Source of the DNA: CAZIRF01 sp964541755
GTDB taxonomy: Bacteria > Spirochaetota > Spirochaetia > Treponematales > Breznakiellaceae
DNA length: 60,923 nucleotides
Assembly: GCA_964541755.1 (NCBI GenBank)
Contig: CAZIRF010000014.1
Span: 1 to 60,923 of the forward strand
Direction: 5' to 3'
Positions within the stretch are counted from its first letter, which is position 1, and the number at the start of each line of letters is the position of its first letter. This document shows positions 24,829 to 33,645 of the stretch, one piece after another. The translations under genes were made by a program, and so were the position numbers. Below the pieces are notes generated by a model that did not search any database, had not been told where the DNA came from, and saw nothing but the letters and a program-made list of their open reading frames with translations.

Positions 24829-26087
24829 CGTTCGGGGTCGCTCCTGAAGGCGATGACGGCGGTGGCGGGGTCTGCACAGGCTCTCTTGAGGGCGCCCTGC
24901 GCCTCCATGAGGAGGCGGCCGGGTTCAAGGAGGCGTCCGTGGCGGGAGGCAACACCACAGCGCAGTTCTTCAACCCCGGGTTCTTTGGTGGCGCGGCGGG
25001 AAAGCTGTTGAATGAATTCCTCTGCCATACGCAGCCCATGATCCAGATCCATGTTCGGCAGAATCACACTCGCGCCACTCTTGCCAAACTCGAAGCTCAA
25101 ATCACGAAAACTGAAGAATCGTACCAGTTCCCCCGCGAGCGCGGCCCGTTGCTCTTCATTGGCCCGGGGATCGAGGGAGTCCCAGATAAGGAGGACCAGG
25201 TCCTGCTCGAAAGAAGCGGCCCGATGGAGTTCGGCATTGAGGCGTTCGGGGAGGTATGACTCCCAGCCTATGCCACTTTGGGGGTTGTAGAGTCCTTCCG
25301 GTGAGAGGGCTTCCTGTGTGGTGTGGGCTGTCTCTGCGGGAATGACGGGGGCGTTGTCGGGTTGCGACCTGGCTATGGCGGGCTCCCTTTCCCGCGTCTC
25401 TCGGGGGGCTATCCCTTCTTCTCGTGGTATTTCACCCCCATTAGTATCGGAGCGGGGAAGTTCCATATCGGGCAGGACATCGGGGGAGAGCCCGGGAATG
25501 CTGTCATCCAAGTTCATACCCGAGTCCCGTGACGGTTCCGATTCGACGGCAGCGGTATGGCTTTTCCCGGCGGAATGGGCAATGAGAAAGACAAAAAGGG
25601 CAAGGAGTACGCTTGCTATCAGAATGATCAGGGCCTGGCTCAGTATGCCTCTCATGCGATTGTGATCAAAACGCATTGCCAGAGCTTCTATCGTAATGAG
25701 CTGCGCCCCCGCCCCATGGAGTGAGGCGGAGAGCCCGTTGGAAAACCACGCTATGGACGAATTCAATTGGGGGCTGGCGTCGCTAAGGACGATAAGACCG
25801 TTTTCCTTTTCCATTGCCAGCTCGGGGCCCGACGAGCCGCTTACCAAGAGGGCCATAAGGGTGGGAGATTCCCAAAAGTTGTCGCGGATGGTTTGGCGGA
25901 ATATCTCGTCTTGCAAAGAATTGTTCCAAGAGCGGGAGAGGCTTTGGATCATATGATCGAATTCGCCCTGAGCTCGATGGGTGTTGTCGCGTATCTCTCC
26001 CCCAATGCGTATGGCGGCGAAACACGCTGCGAAGACGAGGAGTACGACACACATAATGGCAAAAAAACCGTAAACTTTGCGACCCAT
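24801..26087 (-). CDS. Membrane protein with a degenerate GGDEF domain
   Basis: This 428-residue protein is read from ATG 26087, because a TATACT -10 ends 9 nt upstream. Two membrane spans (about 6-27 and 176-197) flank an extracytoplasmic sensor-like domain. A Pro/Ser/Glu-rich linker leads to a C-terminal domain (about 285-425) with the secondary-structure pattern of GGDEF proteins (LPERLNAELHRAASFEQDLVLL, and FRDLSFEFGKSGASVILPN). The signature GGDEF is replaced by GKSGA, so cyclic-di-GMP synthesis is unlikely; it could be a receptor or an inactive homologue. The Maf-like gene next to it is 52 bp away on the same strand. Confidence 0.7.
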   Translation of the reverse strand: MGRKVYGFFAIMCVVLLVFAACFAAIRIGGEIRDNTHRAQGEFDHMIQSLSRSWNNSLQDEIFRQTIRDNFWESPTLMALLVSGSSGPELAMEKENGLIVLSDASPQLNSSIAWFSNGLSASLHGAGAQLITIEALAMRFDHNRMRGILSQALIILIASVLLALFVFLIAHSAGKSHTAAVESEPSRDSGMNLDDSIPGLSPDVLPDMELPRSDTNGGEIPREEGIAPRETREREPAIARSQPDNAPVIPAETAHTTQEALSPEGLYNPQSGIGWESYLPERLNAELHRAASFEQDLVLLIWDSLDPRANEEQRAALAGELVRFFSFRDLSFEFGKSGASVILPNMDLDHGLRMAEEFIQQLSRRATKEPGVEELRCGVASRHGRLLEPGRLLMEAQGALKRACADPATAVIAFRSDPERYRELLKKG

Positions 26088-26096
26088 GATGGGCCC

Positions 26097-26102
26097 AGTA
26101 TA
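26097..26102 (-). promoter_or_regulatory. -10 element of the GGDEF-like gene
   Basis: TATACT on the minus strand ends 9 nt before the ATG at 26087. The -35 is poor (TGGCAC or CTGGCA 17-18 nt upstream). No Shine-Dalgarno is visible. Confidence 0.4.
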
Positions 26103-26139
26103 TCCTATGGGTATCGAACGTGCCAGCCCAATACTGTAG

Positions 26140-27834
26140 TCAATTGCAGGACTTTGCCTTGGTATCCAATATTGAGAGAATACGCGAGACTTCTGCCATG
26201 GCATTGGCGATAAGCCGGTCGAAGAGTTCGTGTTGGCTGTCTCGTGGGTGCATTCTGCGCAATTGGGCTGACAGGGGCAGGAGGGTATAGAATACTTCCC
26301 GCTCATTTTCACTCAAGCTGGCGAGGTATTCGGGAAAGAGTGAGTCCGGGCGCGGTAAGCGGGCCAGTTGTCTCTTGTAGCCTTCAAGGAATTCGCGCTG
26401 GCCCATTTTGGCGGGTCCCGGGCCCGACAGGCTCAGTTTATGGGGCCCGAAGCGTGCTTCCGGTATGGATTCGGCATTCTCGCCGGCTCCCGTAATGGAT
26501 TCTCCCAGGTGGATGCGGGCGGGGGCCTGGGCGAAACCCGCGAGAAGCGCCTCGCGATATGCGTCGAGGGTCTCTGTTGAGATGCGCCAGCTATCAGCCT
26601 TTTTTTCCATTCGTGCACTGGTATCTCTGTGGATAAAGGCGAAAAACTGCGCGGAAAGGGGTGCGGTACGGCTTTGCGAGAGTGAAAAGAGCCGATGAAT
26701 ATAGGTGCCCCGTGCATAGGCCTGGCCTTTGGGGTACGCGTAGTCTGCGCCAAAGATGTGAATGTCCCGTGCCCCAAGGCTCAGGGCGAGAGAGACCGCC
26801 GCGTGGGTGACATTACCACCGGATGAGTCGACCTGGGGAAAGGCGCGCCAGTATTTTGCGATATAGCGAGAGAGTGGGTGGGCACTGGTCAAGAAAAAGG
26901 GCTGATTCGATTGCGTTGCGAGTTGGTGCGGGCTCGCAAGGTCGAGGAAGAGTCGGGTTGACGGGGGGAGCACTTCCATAATGTGCAGGTAGCTGATGTG
27001 TTGGCAGTCTATTGAAATAACGCCATCGGGGACGATCTTGCGGGCAAGGAGGTGCTGGAGGGCGGTGTCGCTGGCCAGGAGAAAGCAGGACGAGTCCCGT
27101 TTACGCATGGCTTCGTAGCCTTCATCAAGGGAGGGCCCCGCCGCGGCGATAATCACTTTGCGACAAGAGGGCAGGGGGGAAATGGCCCGGTTGGCGACGA
27201 GGATGTTGCGAAGGGTATTGGCAAACCAACGCTTGCCAAAGTGTGCCTGTACCGAGTAATCCCTCGAAAGCCGGCCAATGGTCCCGCGTATTGCCTCCCC
27301 GGCCATATTGAAGAGCCCCCGATCGCAGCGGGTTCTCTGGCGGATGGGAAGGACCTGTATACCGCCGCAAAAAGCCGGCAAGTAGCGCGTGCTGATGGCC
27401 TTCTCGATGTCTGGGGCAGTTGGATCGACCAGGAAGGTAACTCGCCGATTGCCCAGAATACGGTGATAGGCGCGTGAAGCGAGGAGTTCGGCTACCGCAT
27501 CGATGCCGAATTCGATTATCAGTATACCGGTGATGTCCTCACGTTCGAGGGCGGCAGAAACAAGGTCTCCCCCCGCCAAGCCAAAGACTGCGAGGAATAC
27601 CGGGCCCTGAACGGTTGTAAGGAGTCGACGGGCTTCACGCACGGGATCCATGATTGACTGCAGGGGATTCGCCTGGCCGTTCTCATCGCGAAGGGCCGGT
27701 ATCAACTCTCCGGTCTTGGCGGGTATGAACTGATAGTGTTGACTGTCTGTGCGGGCGCGGCTAAGGCGGGTGCACAGCTCCTTGTCCTGTCCAGACAGGG
27801 CAAGGAGATTGCGTTCGAAGATCTCGCGGTCCAT
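26140..27834 (-). CDS. Maf/DUF115-family motility-associated glycosyltransferase
   Basis: This 564-residue protein starts at ATG 27834, overlapping the upstream stop by one base (TGATG). Family marks are VIIAAAGPSLDEGYEAM, a VISIDCQHISYLH strand and SSGGNVTHAAVSLALSLGAR followed by IHIFGADYAYPKG, all typical of the DUF115/MptE-like core of Maf proteins. Maf enzymes transfer nonulosonic acids such as pseudaminic or legionaminic acid to flagellin. A NeuB-family synthase near 55 kb could supply such a sugar. It is the last gene of a four-gene minus-strand run behind a second Maf-like gene. Confidence 0.83.
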   Translation of the reverse strand: MDREIFERNLLALSGQDKELCTRLSRARTDSQHYQFIPAKTGELIPALRDENGQANPLQSIMDPVREARRLLTTVQGPVFLAVFGLAGGDLVSAALEREDITGILIIEFGIDAVAELLASRAYHRILGNRRVTFLVDPTAPDIEKAISTRYLPAFCGGIQVLPIRQRTRCDRGLFNMAGEAIRGTIGRLSRDYSVQAHFGKRWFANTLRNILVANRAISPLPSCRKVIIAAAGPSLDEGYEAMRKRDSSCFLLASDTALQHLLARKIVPDGVISIDCQHISYLHIMEVLPPSTRLFLDLASPHQLATQSNQPFFLTSAHPLSRYIAKYWRAFPQVDSSGGNVTHAAVSLALSLGARDIHIFGADYAYPKGQAYARGTYIHRLFSLSQSRTAPLSAQFFAFIHRDTSARMEKKADSWRISTETLDAYREALLAGFAQAPARIHLGESITGAGENAESIPEARFGPHKLSLSGPGPAKMGQREFLEGYKRQLARLPRPDSLFPEYLASLSENEREVFYTLLPLSAQLRRMHPRDSQHELFDRLIANAMAEVSRILSILDTKAKSCN

Positions 27835-29231
27835 CAACGCCTCCCCCGAGCCCTTTCGAGGATTGCGGTCAATCGATCATCAATACCCGGCTGGAACGCT
27901 TCCAAGCCCAATATTTCTGCGAGCTCCCGGTGGCTTGCTTGGTCATTCAGGAGTTCCCTGGCAATCTCTGCGCTCCTTCGGGGCCATGGGTGCGAAGCGT
28001 CTTCGGTTTTTATACTGATAGTTCCCCCTGCTCTTTTTGCGGGTGTTATTCGTGCTACCCCATCCATACCAAAAGAGGGACGGGCGGAGGTCGAGAGGAC
28101 ACGGCAGCGAGCATGACGGCTTTGAGCCCGTTCTCTATACCACTGTGCATAGATCTCCATGGCACGGCTTTCTTTATACAAGCGTTTTCTGCTCTCATAC
28201 CAGTGCCAGAGGGGCCGGGTGCGCGATTCACCCTCGTGAGCCAGAATATCGAAGGCGTATGGTGTTGCGTGGCTGCGTATTGCGCCACTGTCCAAATCGA
28301 GCCCGGCAAGGTAGATGGCATCGTCTGTAAGGCTCAATGCAATATCCAGGGCGAGGGCGCTTACGGTTCCCCGTTGTACCGTGTTCCTGGCCCGAAGACC
28401 ACGCATGGCGAGGAGCCTCTGTTGCCATGCCTGCCCGGTGGTGACGAGCTGCAGGGGACAGCCCTCGAGCGACGAGGGTATGCTGGCTCCCAGTTGATAC
28501 AGGATCGGGAGCTGTTTGCGGGCGGGCTCTTGGAGGTGCCATTGGGCCCAGTTGCCCCCATCACTGTGAATAACGAGGTCCGGGATGAGGTCACGCGCAA
28601 GGAGGGCCGGTACGGCAGAGGAAACGGCCACAAGCTTCCATGTTTTTCGTGGCGTCTTTTTGAGGATGTCATCAATGGTGGTATCGAGTGAGGGCCCCGC
28701 ACTGGCCAAGACGATGGGGCCCAAGGGCCGATCAATTTCAAGTTGTGCGTGGGGAAGCCGCAGGGAGCGGATGGCATTGATAATCCATCGCTCTGCAAAG
28801 GTCTTTGTGGTGCAGTAACTGGAAGCGAGTCGTTCAAGCCATACCTGCAGGGTTTTTAGTGCAGCCTTGGCGCGCTGTGCTTCTATCCGCAGAGCCGGTG
28901 GCCATTGGACAAGTTCCACATTGGCGGGATTTTCGCTCTGTACTTCACGATCGAGGAAGGCGCTCAGGCGTTCGGGATCTGTGAATAGATGGAGGGCCCG
29001 GGCTCTTTGGTTTCCCGGGGCCCCTTCGTGCTTACCGGTAATTTGAATGCCCGTCAAACGTGCATGCGGGTAACGCTTTGCCAACTCCGTAAAGAGATAG
29101 CCTTCTCCCGGTCCCAGTACAATGATGTCGCGACAGGACGCAGAGAGAGGGTGATGATCCAGAAATCGGGCCGCTTCACGTTCCGGTTGGTAGCGCGAGT
29201 GAAGACGGTACTCAGTGGGGGCTGTTGCCAT
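27834..29231 (-). CDS. Second Maf/DUF115-like protein
   Basis: This 465-residue protein is read from ATG 29231, 20 nt inside the end of the upstream gene; earlier in-frame starts would run deep into that gene. The DUF115 core is visible: PIVLASAGPSLDTTIDDI, LIPDLVIHSDGGNWAQWH, GTVSALALDIALSLTDDAIY and LAGLDLDSG. It also has an N-terminal IVLGPGEGYLFTELAK segment like the small N-domain of Maf proteins. It is shorter and more divergent than its neighbour; the pair may modify different sites or form one complex. Confidence 0.75.
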   Translation of the reverse strand: MATAPTEYRLHSRYQPEREAARFLDHHPLSASCRDIIVLGPGEGYLFTELAKRYPHARLTGIQITGKHEGAPGNQRARALHLFTDPERLSAFLDREVQSENPANVELVQWPPALRIEAQRAKAALKTLQVWLERLASSYCTTKTFAERWIINAIRSLRLPHAQLEIDRPLGPIVLASAGPSLDTTIDDILKKTPRKTWKLVAVSSAVPALLARDLIPDLVIHSDGGNWAQWHLQEPARKQLPILYQLGASIPSSLEGCPLQLVTTGQAWQQRLLAMRGLRARNTVQRGTVSALALDIALSLTDDAIYLAGLDLDSGAIRSHATPYAFDILAHEGESRTRPLWHWYESRKRLYKESRAMEIYAQWYRERAQSRHARCRVLSTSARPSFGMDGVARITPAKRAGGTISIKTEDASHPWPRRSAEIARELLNDQASHRELAEILGLEAFQPGIDDRLTAILERARGRR

Positions 29232-30225
29232 ACCCACGTTTACCAAGCGCTGTGGCCAAACGGGCCTTGTCGAGAGACGGCATGAAATGTACCCGGGCCT
29301 GTTTGGCCGCTGTCCGGGACAGGGGCCCGGCAAGGAGGTGGTGCCAGACGAGTTCGAGGTCGAAAGAGGGGGGGGCTGCAATAACGAGACTCTGTTCTCC
29401 AAGTCTGCGAAGAGTGAACTCCATGGGCAGCGCCTGCGCAATAAGGGCGCTTGTTTCTTTGCTCTGTTCGATGTGCTCCAATAGAAGGACGTCCTTGACG
29501 CTCTCGCCCGTCTCAAAAAGATCGGAAATTCTGTTGGTTCCACCGGGAGTGCTTTTTTGCGTGGCTACTGCGCCTTGGGAGCGAAAATTGACAGGCGGCA
29601 GGAAGCGATTTGCCAAACTGCCGCCGAGTAAACGTGCCATGTCATCAATTATGTCATCCCCTTCGTTTTTGGTGAGTAGCGCTATGGCCTCTTGGCCATT
29701 CCCCACGGCCAGTACGAAAATCCGCTCACTCTGATGCAGAGAGAGGGCCTGTGGTACCTTTTCCCGTGGAAGGACAAGGGGAAGAGGAGTGTTTTTGGCA
29801 TGAAGGAGGGCGGGGAGGGCCTTGGCCAATTGCTCTTCCAGGCCTTTCTGGACCGTATGGCCCAATTCCACCCCGCAGGATGCGTACAGCTGTGGCGTTT
29901 CGAAGGGGGCGCGAATAAAGAGTATGGTATCAAGTGGATAGAAGGATTTGAGTATGGAGAGTGCCGTGTCGCAATCGCCGGGGGAAACCCGTTCAAGGCG
30001 ATCATGACAGGCGTCATGGATGGCCTTTTCTGCCGAGCGAGGAGTACGGGTTGTATCAGATTTTCTATCTGTAAAAGCCTGTGCACGAAGAAACAGACCA
30101 CCCTGGTCCGGATGGTCTGTTACCGGGTCTGTTATCCTGTTTGCCGTGCTGTCGGCCGGAAGCGGCGGGCGATCTTTCGTATCGCCCGGCCTGCTTGCCT
30201 CGTTGATCTTTGCAAAGAGTCCCAT
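29212..30225 (-). CDS. Unrecognised protein in the Maf operon
   Basis: This 337-residue protein starts at ATG 30225, one base after the stop of the acidic-protein gene. No signal peptide or membrane span is seen. After a Pro/Asp/Thr-rich N-terminus (about 1-75), residues 80-230 alternate helices and strands (LDTILFIRAPFETPQLYAS, ERIFVLAVGNGQEAIALL) in a GAF- or PAS-like way. The C-terminal part from about 235 is helical. I do not recognise the family. Its place between the acidic protein and two Maf genes suggests a motility or envelope link. Confidence 0.6.
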   Translation of the reverse strand: MGLFAKINEASRPGDTKDRPPLPADSTANRITDPVTDHPDQGGLFLRAQAFTDRKSDTTRTPRSAEKAIHDACHDRLERVSPGDCDTALSILKSFYPLDTILFIRAPFETPQLYASCGVELGHTVQKGLEEQLAKALPALLHAKNTPLPLVLPREKVPQALSLHQSERIFVLAVGNGQEAIALLTKNEGDDIIDDMARLLGGSLANRFLPPVNFRSQGAVATQKSTPGGTNRISDLFETGESVKDVLLLEHIEQSKETSALIAQALPMEFTLRRLGEQSLVIAAPPSFDLELVWHHLLAGPLSRTAAKQARVHFMPSLDKARLATALGKRGYGNSPH

Positions 30226-30226
30226 A

Positions 30227-32911
30227 TCAGGAGAGTCCGAGTTCCTCAAAGAGCTTCTTGTAGGTATCGAAGTATTCCGATTTGGCAAATTCCTCAATTT
30301 TGTCCTCGGGCAGGGATTCCAGGAGCTGATCCATGTACGCGAGGACGGCCTTCACCTCTGTCTTGAGGTTTTGAGGGAGTTCTTCGTTGACGCTTTCGGT
30401 GTTTGAAAGAACGGGGGTGCCACTGTCTCCGTCCGCCTCTTCCATGAGGGGCACATCTTCTTGAGAAATATCATCGCTGCTTTCGTCGCCGGCATCGATG
30501 GCAAAGTCTTCAGGTACAATATCTTCGAAGCTTTCGCTCCCGCTGGGGATGCTGATGTTCTCTTCGTCTTCCAGCACATCCATGTCCCCGAGGGGGCCGT
30601 CGCTAAAGTTCTCTTCGGCTACTTCAAGTCCTTCGTCGAGGATGATCTCGTCAAGCGAGGGTTCTTCGATTGCCGGCTCTTCCAGGGTGATATCGCCCAA
30701 GTCCGGTTCTTCGATTACTGCCTGTGAAAGGTCGACATCCCCTTCGAGATATGAAGCGTCTTCGGGGGCCGGCGTAAGGGGTTGAACCCCCTCCTCGGCG
30801 AGTTTCGAAAGTTGTTCATCGGCTTCATGGGATTCGGCGTCCAGAGAAAAGGATTCGCTGAGGTCAAGTTCACCACTGTCCTCGTCTGCAACAGAATCGC
30901 TTGAGAACTCATCGTCGGCGATGATTTCCTCGTCCATAGTGTCGACGGGCTGCTCTTCGATGTGTTCAACGACATCAACTTCGCTGTCGAGGCCGCGGTT
31001 TTGGGCTTCATCGTTTGGTTCATCGTTACCCAATATATCGGGGAGGTCGGAGAGGAAGGCATTGGACGTGTCCTGTTCTTGAGCCATATCCTCATTCTCG
31101 GGGATGACCCTGTCCATATCGAGTTCTATTGTTTCCTCTTCCATTTGATCGTCAAAGCGGTCCAATGATGAGGATGCGGTATCTTCACTGTCTTCTTCAT
31201 CGATATTCGCAGGGGCAGCGAAGTCGTCATTGCTACCGGCATCCGCCCCGTCTTCTTCGGTGAAGTTTGCCGTGTTGAGTATATTGTCCAGTTCGTCGCC
31301 GGTAAGGGCAATTTTTTCATCTTCCTCATCAGCAAAAAAACCGCCATTTGCATCCTGTGAGGGTTCGTCCTGCTCACCGGCTACACTGGCTCCTTCTTTG
31401 AGTACCGACAATTCTGTCTTGAGTGCGGTAATTTCTGTCTTGATGGAAGAGAGTTCATCGGCTATGCGCATGAGAAGCTGTGTCGAGAGAGTGGCCGCAT
31501 TTCCGTTATCAGCGCTTGTTCCGGTTTCGGGACTGTCCGAAAGGCGGGCAGGGGAGGCGTCGGATGATTTTGCCGGAAGCATGGACTCTTCTTCTTCGGG
31601 GAAATCCATGTCGACTTCTTCGGGAATCTGCGGCTCATCGTTAAAAGAAGAGCCCGCCAATGCAGCGGCAAAGTCGTCATCCGCGACACGGTCTTCCACT
31701 TTCTGACGATCACTCTCCTCGAGGTCACGGCCAAGGGCTGCCAGATCATCAAAGTGTTCTTCGTTATCCGGAATTGCCGCATCGAGTTCGGCATCCAGGG
31801 AGGCGTCCTCTTCGTCGAGGCGTACATTGAGCTCATCAAAACCACTGTCATCGTGGCTGTCTTCGGACATAAAGGGGGAATCGCCGTCATCCCCCATTTC
31901 AATACCGATATCGATATCTTCGAAGTCGTTATTCACCGTGCCAATGTTGGCATTTGCACTTTCTGCCATCGGGCTGGGGGCTTCCGCCGTTTCACTGTTG
32001 TTGAGGAAGGAGTCGAAATCGCCGACTTCTTCGATGTCGAGGTCGTCCATACCGGAAAGCGACATGGTGTCGCCAGTGCCAACGGGGGTTTCATCGACCA
32101 TGTTGTCAAAAATATCCGATGAGTCGAAATCATCGGTATTTGTACTTTCTTCTTCGGCAAATTCGAGATCTATATCCATGGCGGGCTCTTCGCTCTCTAC
32201 GGATTCTGTAGCCGGTTCACTGTCAAACCCGAAGTCCGAGGGATCGATAAACTCGTCCATCGACACCTCTTCGTTCGAGCTGTCTGCTGTCTCGGCGGGG
32301 GCTTCTTCGCGTGATCCCGAGGGGTCTGCATCAAAGTCGACGCCAAATTCGTCGAGGCTGATTTCCCCGTCCCCGAAATCTGCGTCGCTCCCGATTGTCG
32401 GGATGTCATCACCGGTGGCACGCTCTTCTTGCATGTTCTGTTCCTCGTCGTCCAGTGGTTCCATATCGGAAAGATCAAAGGAGTCTTCGTTCAAATCGAT
32501 AGTATCAGTAGAAAGATTGTCTGCATCAGCAGAAAAATCGTCGTTCGCAGAACTGTCTGTAAAGCCTTCTTCTTCCGGAAGGTCAAAGGAGTCAAAATCA
32601 TCAAGATCGGGTATTTCCGAAAGGGCGGAGTCGTTCATAAAGTTGTCTGTTCCACTATTTGCAGTATCTTCGCTTTCGGCCAAGGCATCGCTTACGATGT
32701 CATTGGAATCGAGTGCGAGATCGGGCAGGTCTTCAATATCGGGCAAACCGGGTTCGAGGAGCTCTTCATCGTTCATGCCGGTGTTTCCTCCCATGGTATC
32801 GGTTACCACCTGGGGTTCGCTCTTTACCCAGACACCGTACTCGTCGAGATCTTCATCAGATCCAATTGATCCGCGATCGTGATAAATAGAAGGATCTTTG
32901 TCGACTGCCAT
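30227..32911 (-). CDS. Very acidic, low-complexity spirochaete-type protein
   Basis: This 894-residue protein starts at ATG 32911, with GGGGAG 6 nt upstream; another ATG lies directly before it. The N-terminus carries a well-formed segment (DEDLDEYGVWVKSEPQV). The bulk of the protein is Asp/Glu/Ser-rich and Lys/Arg-poor, with repeats such as FDSFDLPEEEG and IEEPSLDEI. A heptad stretch (ADELSSIKTEITALKTELS) near 490-530 could coil. The last 50 residues (MDQLLESLPEDKIEEFAKSE to the end) are a compact helical motif. No enzymatic domain is seen. It may be a large disordered scaffold, perhaps cytoplasmic and motility-related given the Maf neighbours. Confidence 0.75.
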   Translation of the reverse strand: MAVDKDPSIYHDRGSIGSDEDLDEYGVWVKSEPQVVTDTMGGNTGMNDEELLEPGLPDIEDLPDLALDSNDIVSDALAESEDTANSGTDNFMNDSALSEIPDLDDFDSFDLPEEEGFTDSSANDDFSADADNLSTDTIDLNEDSFDLSDMEPLDDEEQNMQEERATGDDIPTIGSDADFGDGEISLDEFGVDFDADPSGSREEAPAETADSSNEEVSMDEFIDPSDFGFDSEPATESVESEEPAMDIDLEFAEEESTNTDDFDSSDIFDNMVDETPVGTGDTMSLSGMDDLDIEEVGDFDSFLNNSETAEAPSPMAESANANIGTVNNDFEDIDIGIEMGDDGDSPFMSEDSHDDSGFDELNVRLDEEDASLDAELDAAIPDNEEHFDDLAALGRDLEESDRQKVEDRVADDDFAAALAGSSFNDEPQIPEEVDMDFPEEEESMLPAKSSDASPARLSDSPETGTSADNGNAATLSTQLLMRIADELSSIKTEITALKTELSVLKEGASVAGEQDEPSQDANGGFFADEEDEKIALTGDELDNILNTANFTEEDGADAGSNDDFAAPANIDEEDSEDTASSSLDRFDDQMEEETIELDMDRVIPENEDMAQEQDTSNAFLSDLPDILGNDEPNDEAQNRGLDSEVDVVEHIEEQPVDTMDEEIIADDEFSSDSVADEDSGELDLSESFSLDAESHEADEQLSKLAEEGVQPLTPAPEDASYLEGDVDLSQAVIEEPDLGDITLEEPAIEEPSLDEIILDEGLEVAEENFSDGPLGDMDVLEDEENISIPSGSESFEDIVPEDFAIDAGDESSDDISQEDVPLMEEADGDSGTPVLSNTESVNEELPQNLKTEVKAVLAYMDQLLESLPEDKIEEFAKSEYFDTYKKLFEELGLS

Positions 32912-33162
32912 CATGATCTCCCCAAATCCCAGTGGATGTTGCATTTCGAACCATACATCGGCATCTGCATGCAGATACCAACAAGACGGATCGGGGTGAC
33001 GATCAAGCCACAGATACCGCCCTGGCGCTTGTTCTTGTATCGGCACATTTTGTGAGTATCGTTACCAAAACCGATCTTTTCCATATGTAAATGTAGCCAT
33101 GCTTTTTCGGGTTGTCAATGAGACCTCAAGTATTGTCCCAAATGGGCCGTTAATTTCGTATA

Positions 33163-33645
33163 ATGAAGCCTCTGTACCTCTTGTTGCCCCTATGGCTGGT
33201 AATAGCCTCTTATGCCCTCCTCTCATTTTTCTGGGGAGACCATGGTCTTCTGGTCATGAAACGTCTCGAACAGGAAAAGATTCGTCTGGAGACAAACCTT
33301 GACGCACTTGCTTCCATAAACCGATCCCTTGAAGCCCGTATGGAGGCGCTCAAGAGCGATCCGGAGCTTATCGCTGTTGAGGCAGGCAAGTTGGGGTGGG
33401 GGCTCGAGACAGAGGCTCGCATTCATCTTGTTGGGTATAAAGAACATCGTGAGGCCTTGAGTGCCGGTGTCTATCTGGAAGCCGCCCGACCCGAAGGGAT
33501 CGGTGACATGACACTCAAAATGATTGCTCTTTTTATTGCGCTCTTTACCAGTCTTTTTGCTTCGGCTTTGTTTTTACGTCGGCAGCGGGTACGAAATGAT
33601 GCTAGCGCACGCGTTTGCGGAGGCGCAGGAGCTTCCAGCGAATAA
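33163..33645 (+). CDS. FtsB/DivIC-like septum formation protein
   Basis: This 160-residue protein has an N-terminal membrane span (about 3-24), then a coiled coil (about 32-65, RLEQEKIRLETNLDALASIN). A short conserved-looking segment (DPELIAVEAGKLGWG) follows, as in FtsB/DivIC. Unusually there is a second membrane span (about 119-137) and a basic tail. The ATG at 33163 overlaps a perfect TATAAT (33159-33164); if that hexamer is used, transcription would begin after this ATG and a TTG at 33181 would be the first usable start. The last 44 bp overlap convergently with the FemAB-like gene. Confidence 0.65.
   Translation: MKPLYLLLPLWLVIASYALLSFFWGDHGLLVMKRLEQEKIRLETNLDALASINRSLEARMEALKSDPELIAVEAGKLGWGLETEARIHLVGYKEHREALSAGVYLEAARPEGIGDMTLKMIALFIALFTSLFASALFLRRQRVRNDASARVCGGAGASSE

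Noticed and set aside
31827..32882. Plus-strand Ser-rich reading frame (351 codons)
   Set aside because: Exact antisense of the Asp/Glu-rich acidic protein; the Ser richness follows from GAN codons read in reverse.
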